Shown here one piece after another: positions 56,745 through 64,000 of a stretch of DNA of 64,000 bases. The notes below the pieces were generated by a model, which saw only the letters and a program-made list of their open reading frames with translations, did no database searches and was not told the DNA's origin. Origin of the DNA: Dastarcus helophoroides (Eukaryota > Arthropoda > Insecta > Coleoptera > Bothrideridae). Location: the NCBI GenBank assembly GCA_028583605.1, contig CM053328.1, positions 15,559,107 through 15,623,106 on the forward strand, read 5' to 3'. The translations under genes were made by a program, and so were the position numbers. Within the stretch, counting starts at the first letter, position 1. Every line of letters begins with the position of its first letter.

Positions 56745-56830
56745 GGGGTTTGGGAACTAAGACCGATTTCGATCTTGTTAGATCTCGTCAGTTTGGCATA
56801 TCAAACTCAAACTAGACAAATTCTCCAGCG
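56745..56830 (-). ncRNA. Hammerhead ribozyme motif with consensus core
   Basis: On the minus strand: CTGACGA (56791-56785), stem II GATCT-AACA-AGATC with five perfect pairs (56784-56771), GAAA (56770-56767), then TCGGTC. This fits the hammerhead core CUGANGA - stem II - GAAA, with GUC as a standard cleavage triplet. Stem III would be minimal (AUCGGU, nearly self-complementary), as in dimer-type hammerheads. Stem I is weaker: the inner A-A pairs with T-T, and GTTTG/CAAAC pairs further out. Its degenerate sister lies at 13226-13312. Confidence 0.6.
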
Positions 56831-56880
56831 ACAAGTACGCACTAAAATATTACAAACTGTCTTTGAAATATAGATTATTA

Positions 56881-57190
56881 GTATTATGATGTGTTTTAGT
56901 TATGATATAGGGGATAAAATTCAAGAAAAAATCGAAATTTGCGATTGAATTTCGAATCTAAAATCGTAATTTTGTATTTATATTGAAAATTTTAAATTAA
57001 AGGTAATAACTTCTAGTTTTATTTTGAACTTTTATCTTTCCTTCTAAAAAAGTCAGTTTCATTTTTCAAATTTTGGTTTTTTTTGAAATATCAACATTTT
57101 TTTATTTGGACTTTCGAGTTTAATACCGAAATCACAACTTGTTCTTCAAAATAATGAATTAATAATAATAATAATAGTTTTATCCTTAAA
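56881..57190. repeat. AT-rich array, family A, with (AAT)n
   Basis: A few family A words (AAATTTGCGATTG, TTTCGAATCT), then a short (AAT)n run near 57158-57176. Confidence 0.45.
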
Positions 57191-57299
57191 AAAATGAAAA
57201 GTTCAGAAAATTACCAAAACACTGAAGTAAACACTGTGGCTTGTGATTAAGTCCAAAGAAGGTTTCACCCCTTTACCACATCAGCAATTAAATAAATAA

Positions 57300-57345
57300 A
57301 TACCTGATACGTATTTCGCCAGCAGAACTGACATTTTCAAGCGTA
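57300..57345 (-). ncRNA. Degenerate Penelope-type hammerhead-like motif
   Basis: On the minus strand: CTTGAAAAT, stem GTCAG..CTGGC (57332-57318), GAAA (57317-57314), then TACGTATC. The first box departs from CUGANGA. The self-complementary ATACGTAT resembles a minimal stem III. Probably a relic of a Penelope-like element. Confidence 0.35.
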
Positions 57346-57349
57346 CTAA

Positions 57350-58288
57350 TCTAAAAAGATTAGCAAAAGATGCATCGACATCATCTGCATTGAGATTCAA
57401 ATCGATACTGGCGATATTTTGCTTTCATTTCTATTTCTAATTGTCTAACACATCTGGTGCATGAAATTTTGACCTGCCACAAATAGCCTTCAGTAAACTG
57501 GAGGCCTCCAATGGTCCCTTATCCCCGTTAAGGGTAACTGGCCTCTGTTTGATTTTTCTCAAGAATAAAGGTGAAATCGAAATTAAACTCGAAGATCGAA
57601 ATTTTAAGAAAAAGTCGATATTAAAAAAAGTAAAAAATTAGAATTGAAATTTTGATCTTCAATTCGACATTATTGAGATGAAAATAAAAATTTCGAGAAA
57701 AAAGTCGAAATTTGGTGAGTAAAGTAGAAGTTCGACTAAACGTTATTTCGTCGATGTCTTGAAGAAATTCGAAATTTCGAATTTTGTTTCGAAATGTAAA
57801 GAAATCGAGGGCGGGGGTAATAACCGCTGATGATACAACTGACAACGATGCAAATCGAAAACAATCCGAATAAATAGGAAAATCGAAATATTTGCTATTA
57901 TTATTTTTACTACAATTATTAATAGTTTTTGAATTATGAAATAAAGTTTTGGTTTTCCATCTCTGAAGACTTTTTGCACTCAAAGAATCGTCCAAAACAT
58001 TAACAACTTAAATCGCAAGAAGCAAAAATAACAAATTCAGCAAATTCCTGCGGGAAGCAATGAAACATTTATCGAACGACTGCGATTGCAAAATTAATTC
58101 ACTTACAAAGCAATTAAATTAGAACATTTATTTTAGTGACACAGATAGAAAAATACAAATAAAATAACTAGAACACCGAATTTACATTTTACACAATTAG
58201 CATAACAACGTTACACAATTATTTTTTTATGCATCTCCTCGGGCTAGCTAAACTACATTCACATGTGAGAATCCAAAGCGAATTAAAA
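57350..58288. other. Upstream region of the Gly/Tyr-rich protein gene
   Basis: 57350-57600 is unique, 57600-57750 has family A words, and 57750-58288 is unique AT-rich sequence directly before the coding start. No clear TATA box or initiator could be singled out. An untranslated first exon may lie here or further upstream. Minus-strand frames at 57621-57995 have no motif. Confidence 0.35.
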
Positions 58289-61200
58289 ATGTGGTTTTGT
58301 AGAATTTTAACACTATCGATCCTAGCGATGTTTGCGGACGGTAAAAGTGCCACTACGGACAGTAAAATTGCGGTTGATGAAAGTGTCAGTACGAGTGGTG
58401 AAAACGTTGTTGTGGACGGTAAAAGTGTCATTACAGGCGCTAAAATTATGACACAGATGCCAAAGGCAAGGAACCTCAGCGCTCCAACAAAAGCAGAATT
58501 GAACCCCATCGATGAACAAAATGCTGACGTTATGCAACTAGGGTACGAAATTTTAAAGCAGTTTTTCCACGAAGAGGGTTTACGTGAGCTAGAAAAAAAA
58601 CTGCAAGACTTCGGAAAACTTTCAGATAACGTGCGAAGTACAAAAGATACGCCTTCGCGGGGCAACTTATCCGCAACCAATTTAGAAAAGACTTCGAATT
58701 CAAGGAAACAGGAAGCAGGAAGTTTCTCGAGGATCGAAGATTTAACGAATCATGAGGTGACGAAAGATCTAACGGCGGAAAATCTAACAAAAGTTGAGGT
58801 GGCGGAAAAGGAAAATACACCAAAACACTGGAGTAGTGCCAAGAAATTCCTCGAGGTTTCGGAGTTGGATAGAGCACCATTTAAAAACGGCGAAGCAGAC
58901 AACTTAAATGGAGCGATTCATTCTGATGACAAAAAGATCAGAATTAAAAAAATCGGCGAAATTCTACAGAGTATCTTCACCGTGGATGACACTGAAAATT
59001 TCGCCTTAAATGGAAGCAATAAAACCCCGCGAAAAAGAACCAGAAGACAGGCTGAAGTTAGACAAGATGATCTGATACTTCGAACGGATCTCGACAAAGA
59101 AGAGTGCAGAAAATTGCTAGCTAGGGACAACGCCATGGAAAAGCGACATATTGAGGACCTGAAAGAGCAAGTTAGAAAATTGCACGATCTAGTTGACTTA
59201 CTGAAAGATCAACAGCAGATAATAAACATTTTAAATGATAACCCCTTTCGTACCACTAACCAAGTTGATAAAAAAGATCTCGTTAGAGTCATCAAGGAAC
59301 TTAACAATCGTCAGCCAAGTAAAATCGATAGCCTCTCGCAGTCTAAAGTAGAGAGTCAGCTTCCAAAACTCGCACCAGTTCAAAGCGTGAATGTGAAAAT
59401 TCGACCAAACTCCGAAGAACTTCAAGAAATCAAACACCAGTTGAAGGTGGCTATTTTTCACTTGAACCAAACAAAGGAATTCTTTGAGCAAGAGAGGCAC
59501 AAACAATCAGATTTGGAGGTTAACCTGAAAGGTATAAAAGAAGAAATAAAACGACATAAAGAGGAAATCGGCCTGCTGAAGCTGATCCTTTTGCGGATTC
59601 TTAAAGATGACCCGCTACGTGACCACCTAAGTTCCAACGAGACGGTGGGTAGCGCTTTGCAGTTTCCGATGCTCCCACATCTGCACCCACTAAATATTCC
59701 CAATCATAGCACACGAATGGCGCATCACCAAGAACGAGTGGCTGAGATTACAACGGTCAAACCACTAGAACAAACAACGCAGGTCCAAATTGAAGAAAAA
59801 TCCAGAGCAAGCGAGTTTTCTGAATTGGAGAAATTACTAGACGGCCTGAGTGACAAGGGTAAGTCATTGGATGATTCTGATGACATCAAATCGAAAATAG
59901 CAGAAATTGAGAAAGCACTCAAAAGAAAACGGGAGAAAGAAACTTTAGGTAGCGAGATCCGCCGTCTAGAAGCCAAAATAGACCGACTGGAAGGTAAATC
60001 TGACGAGGGCGATCATTTGAAATTATTGAAGCAACTCATGAAGAGCCTTGATAAACCGCAAGGAAAGATAGAAGACGACGATATTGGCCAACAGCTGAAA
60101 ATCCTCCAGCGCGAAATCAACAAACTAAGACCAAGTTCTGGGTTCGATTTGACAGACACGGAGACCAAAAGCGACTCCGACCAGGCGCAATTCCAGTTAA
60201 TGCTCAACAAACTGTTGGCCGCAGAAGGAGGAGCCGGCAGGCCTCCTATGAATCATCAGCAGGTCACCAACGTGCAAAAGCTGATGCGTCCAGATCTATA
60301 CCAAACAGGTAATTTTTTTGACGATAATAACAATGTATGTCACGTTGATTCTTACGAGTTATTTGAAGTAATTGAAAATTTTGATCCCACAGGCGCTGGG
60401 GGATATTTTGGAACTTACGGCATGGGGCCTTTTGGGCCTGGAGGCTATGGTGAAAGTAATTATGAATCTGGGGGCTACAGAGGAGGCGTCTACGGACCCA
60501 AAAGTTACAAGACTGGTCATTATGGAGGATTTGGTAACAGGGGATATGGAGCAGGGGGCTATAAGAGTGGTAATTACGGACCTGGAGATTATGGAACTTT
60601 TGCCTACGGTGCTGGAGGATACAAAAGCGATAATTACAGACCTGGAGGCTACGAAACTGATGGGTATGGCGCTAGAGGATACAAAGGTGGTAATTACGGA
60701 CCTAGAGGCTACGGGGATCGTGGATATGGTACTGGAGGCTACGGAAATGGCGGTTATGGATCTGGAGGCTACAAAAATGGTAATTATGGACCTGGAGGCT
60801 ACGAAAACCGTGGTTATGAAGCCGAAGGCTACAAAAATGGCAATTATGGATTCGGAAGCTATGGTAATAAAGGCTATGTTGCTGAGGATTACAAAGGGGG
60901 TAATTATGGACCTGGTGGCTACACAGATGGTTTCTATGAAGCTGGTGGTTACAAAAGTGATAATTATGCATCTGGAGGTTACAAAAATGATAATTATGGA
61001 TCTGGGAGCTATGGAAGTAAAGGCTATGGAACTGGAGGCTACAAAAGTGGACCTGCAGGTTACGCATCAGGGGGCTACGCCAGCGGCTCTTATGGATCCA
61101 AGGATTACGGAAGTGCTAATTATGGAAATATCAATTATGGAACGGGAGCTGAAATTTATGGCCCTGGAAGCTACAAGCCTTCTGAAAATGGCCCCGAAAC

Positions 61201-63360
61201 TGCCAACTATAACTCAGGAAACTCTGCTGGACCTGGTCCTAGTACCTATGCACTCGACAGTCATAAATCTGGCGCTTACAATGCAGCTAATTATGGTTTA
61301 AAACCTTCTTACGAAAGCGGCGGACAAACCCAGAGTTACAATGCCCTAAACCACCAGAATTTTCCCCAAGCCCCCAGTTACTTAAACACGGGTCAGGGTC
61401 CAAATAAAAACCCACCCAGTTACACTTCTGCGTCGACCAATTACCAAAAGCAGAATTTTTTTCTTGGCCCCCAGCAACAAGGATATGGAGGTCATACTCA
61501 AACAAATTATGGACCAACAAAAGGAGCTAATGAGCCAAATCAGGACAAATCTTATGCATATCCATCGCAAACTTCAACCAATCTTGGTGGATACTACCCA
61601 GACCAAAAAATCGAAGATTTGAAGACGCAAATCTACAGCTTGCAAAACGCCATAAGCAAACTCAATCATCCTGAATACTACCAAAAGCCAGAAGATAAAG
61701 CCACAGTTTACAATCTCGAAAAAGAAATCGATGAACTCAAGAAGGTAGTCAACGTAATAAACAATGATAAATACACAAATGACAACGGAAATCGCCCTGA
61801 AGGTTACAATGGTCCTTCAGCGGCGTACGAAACTCCTCCAAACTACCCCAACCTCCCGTCGCCCCAAAACCAACAATATGCGAAACCTCAACAAGTCCCA
61901 CAAGCGACCTACGCAAATGACGCCTCCAACTACGCAACCAAAAGCTCCCCCAGCTATGCAACCAAAGATGCCCCCGCTTACACCCCAAAAGCTAGAAGAA
62001 AACGGTGGGCTCCAAATGACCGAATGAATGGAAAATGGAATCCAAACGACCAAATGAACCCAAGGTTACCTTCAAACAACCCAATGTATGGAAACTATCT
62101 AATAGATGAAAGATCCGCTTTGAACAATCAAATAGATGGACAGTTGGCCCGTAACGACCAAGAAAATGATGGGTTAGCTCCAAACTACCAAATAGATAGA
62201 CAGTTGCCTCCAAACAATGGACGACCGACTCCAAACAACGAAATTGATAAATGGTCAACTCCAAATGACCAAATACAAGAACGGTCGGCTCCAAACGACC
62301 AAATACAAGAACGGTCGGCTCCAAACAGCCAAATACGTGGACGTCTCCCATCAAACGACCAATCAGACGAAGAAACCGCCTCAGACGTAGTGAACAAAAT
62401 CGGCCATTTCCTATCTAATTACATCTCCAAAGAAGACCCCCGACCTATCCAAGACCAAAACCTGGGGGAGATTCGAGCCAGAGTCGAGCATTTAAAAAAA
62501 CAGTTAGGTATGCCGAGCTTCGCGACGATTTTTATTGTAATCACATCATTTCGTTTACAGACCAGGAGTTACCCAGGAGGAGCGTGGAAGAGAGACATTG
62601 GGTGCCTACTTTTCCCTCGCTGAGAAGCTACTACGATCCCGGCCCAGTGCATTATCAGAGTTACCCTCAAGCACCTCAGTATCCACAGAACTATGCGCAA
62701 ACTTACCCCCAAAACTATCCGAAGAGTTACCCCCAGAACTACCCACAGAGTTACCCCCAGAGTTACAGCCTGCTGCCCACTAAACCAAAATTTGAATTCG
62801 ACTCCAAGCTAAAGGATAAAAAAATCGACTTTTTTACGAATATAGTGGCCAAAATTATGGACAAATTAATCGCCTCTATTCCTGTCGTTCTGCACAAATT
62901 GTTCGGTTTCGCTATAGACGAGTTGACATCTTACAATGGCGACGGCTACGGTAAAGGCTACGGGGAAGTACAACACATTTTCAAAAATTTGGGCATCTTC
63001 GGTTATATTCCGGTGATTATTTTAAAATTATTAAATGGTTTCACTTATTTCGTCCAAATTTTGAAGAAAAATAAATTTTTGAAAAATTTCGTACTTCCTG
63101 CGTTGATACTGTTGTTAGTTGCCGGTTCTATAGTGTTTTTAATTTGGTGGCTGCAACCCGACGATTACTACACTTCACCTCAAAATTATGAACAATACGG
63201 AACACAGCAATATGGAACTCAATATTCAAATAATTATAATTATAAAAATAGTGAAGGAGGTCCTATTAGACGCGACAATAATTTTAAGGGCGACCTTACT
63301 TCGTTTAAAGAAGTAGTTGAGTACCCTGGGAACAATTTAAGGAGTTATATAAATCGATAA
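58289..63360 (+). CDS. Secreted or membrane-anchored Gly/Tyr-rich coiled-coil protein, unknown family
   Basis: The coding exons are 58289-60308, 60393-62507 and 62561-63360. Spliced length is 4935 nt (1644 residues), and both introns are phase 1. I chose the Met at 58289 because MWFCRILTLSILAMFADG is a good signal peptide and AAAATG a good start context. An in-frame Met at 58229 adds 20 residues.

Order: signal peptide (1-18), acidic/basic region, dibasic site RKRTRRQ (about 248-254), coiled coils (about 268-316, 375-442, 509-616), Gly/Tyr domain of 20-residue repeats such as GGYKSGNYGPGGYG (675-987), Tyr/Pro/Gln region, coiled coil (1077-1133), second basic site KARRKRW (about 1206-1212), repeats of the APNDQIQERS type (1214-1323), YPQNYPQS repeats (1409-1448), one membrane helix (about 1553-1577) and a 67-residue tail.

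This suggests an extracellular structural or adhesive protein anchored by a C-terminal helix (inference). I recognise no family. Confidence 0.8.
60309..60392 (+). other. Intron 1 (84 bp) of the Gly/Tyr-rich protein gene
   Basis: The borders are CAAACAG/GTAATT and TTGATCCCACAG/GCGCTG. Being 84 bp and stop-free, it can also be read through as 28 codons (NFFDDNNN.. to ..NFDPTG). Those residues are acidic and Cys/His-containing and do not fit the Gly/Tyr domain that starts right after. Splicing keeps a Gly codon across the junction. The alternative is that it is coding in some transcripts. Confidence 0.75.
60395..61330 (+). repeat. Coding 60-bp minisatellite of the Gly/Tyr domain
   Basis: Successive 60-bp units align codon for codon, for example those starting at 60601, 60661, 60721, 60781, 60841 and 60901. 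Each encodes about 20 residues of the form NYGPGGYxxxGYxAxGYKxG. The repeat fades towards 61330 into irregular Tyr/Ser/Asn text. The long alternative frame at 60372-61301 is a shadow of this repeat. Confidence 0.85.
62508..62560 (+). other. Intron 2 (53 bp) of the Gly/Tyr-rich protein gene
   Basis: The borders are CAGTTAG/GTATGC and TTCGTTTACAG/ACCAGG. Removing it joins the frame ending at 62507 to the frame that ends at 63360. Without removal the first frame runs to a stop at 62621-62623. It is phase 1 and of typical insect size. The downstream frame has no good ATG before 62800 and reads cleanly from the junction. Confidence 0.85.
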
Positions 63361-63560
63361 TTTAATAAAAAAATTAAACCAAATTTTCGTCTCTTATTGT
63401 ACTTGTAAACAATTGTTTTTGTTTTACTTAAAATAATCTAAAATAATGTAAAAAAAAATAAAGAAAAAAGCAAATGTTTAGTAAAAAAATGTTACATTGA
63501 GGAAAAAAGTAATATTAGGAAAAAATACGAAAAGAATGTGGCTTTTGAAAAATCAAGAAA
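63361..63560 (+). terminator. 3' UTR with two candidate polyadenylation signals
   Basis: AATAAA occurs at 63364-63369, directly after the stop codon, and again at 63457-63462 in an A-rich stretch. The second is more likely to be used because the first leaves almost no 3' UTR. Confidence 0.6.
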
Positions 63561-64000
63561 TTATCGAACAATCAAATCAATCAAAAATGTAAATTTTTGA
63601 CTTTTTCGGTCTTAACTTTCTTCTTCATTACTCAAATTTTCTCAAATTTACTATCTATTAAATGTATACAATTATTTGATTAACATTTTGTCTTAATTTT
63701 TGATATATTTTTTATAAGATTTCAATTTCAACCACAAAATTTGAACAAAATTCACTAAATTTTTCTCAAATATTCAATTTTTTTGATTATAAAATTTAAT
63801 TTAATGAAATATAATTAAATCCTAGGCACAAGGTCCGAAGTAATTTAGGAGGTTCCTTGTGAAGAATGCTTTGCCATTGATAGTTCATTTTTTTGGTTTT
63901 TTTCTAATAACTCGAAAGGTATTTAGCTTCTGATTTTTTTGCATAATGTTAACTAAGATGTGCAACTTTGTATTCTTTAAATAAGCGACATCCCAGTGGT
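63561..64000. other. Downstream sequence, partly family A words
   Basis: AT-rich text with a few family A words (TTTTGACTTTTTCGG) to about 63800, then unique sequence to the end. No gene is seen. Confidence 0.35.

Noticed and set aside
57621..57995. 124-codon minus-strand frame upstream of the gene
   Set aside because: Asn/Phe/Ser-rich, partly in family A repeat, with no domain and no splice support.
58219..58680. 153-codon minus-strand frame opposite the first exon
   Set aside because: It is antisense to a well-supported coding exon, Ser/Leu-rich from complementing Asp/Lys codons, with no motif.
60372..61301. 309-codon overlapping frame in the Gly/Tyr domain
   Set aside because: It has a 20-residue repeat only because the 60-bp coding repeat is open in a second frame. 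It has no signal, domain or splice support.

Overview
The window is AT-rich eukaryotic DNA, almost certainly from an insect and possibly a beetle (the order is a guess). The reasons are short introns with GT..AG borders, a secreted Gly/Tyr-rich protein gene with AATAAA signals, and a transposon load typical of arthropods: mariner, several hAT elements, jockey- and CR1-like and RTE retrotransposons, a Penelope-like element and long-inverted-repeat MITEs. No bacterial features, tRNA, rRNA or CRISPR arrays were seen.

Layout. 1-5830: a satellite-like array with a palindromic AGAAGATNATCTTCT core, split by a mariner (1895-3006) and a CR1/jockey-type retrotransposon (3568-5205, minus). 5831-6560: unique sequence with one candidate exon on the minus strand. 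6560-13218: two degenerate AT-rich arrays and a broken jockey element (10625-13218). 13219-19060: a hammerhead-like relic, a hAT-type element with a perfect 8-bp target duplication (13543-16020), and more arrays. 19061-32720: arrays alternating with unique islands; one array has a period near 130 bp. 32727-33915: a hAT element with transposase remnants. 34977-37375: an RTE-like element (minus). 39158-42785: a foldback element whose left arm carries a Penelope-like element (39677-41612). 43974-45440: a long-inverted-repeat MITE. 48150-50705: a retrotransposon copy with gag and endonuclease but no reverse transcriptase. 50940-52457: a third hAT-type element. 52466-57600: arrays with hammerhead-like motifs.

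The only apparently intact host gene lies at 58289-63360 on the plus strand. It has three coding exons, two small introns and a predicted product of 1644 residues: signal peptide, coiled coils, a 60-bp-repeat-encoded Gly/Tyr domain, Asn- and Tyr/Pro/Gln-rich repeats, and one membrane segment near the C terminus. I do not recognise its family.

By eye, more than half of the window is degenerate short-period AT-rich repeat. Two main families recur: A (TCGAAATTT and GACTTTTT words) and B (CAGAATTT and CAGATTTTT words, or their complements). Two hAT-type elements have interiors made of family A. Separate islands of normal composition (5831-6445, 7691-8000, 19061-20079, 27101-28240, 31066-31490, 38263-38930, 47106-48130) look like unique regulatory or intronic DNA.
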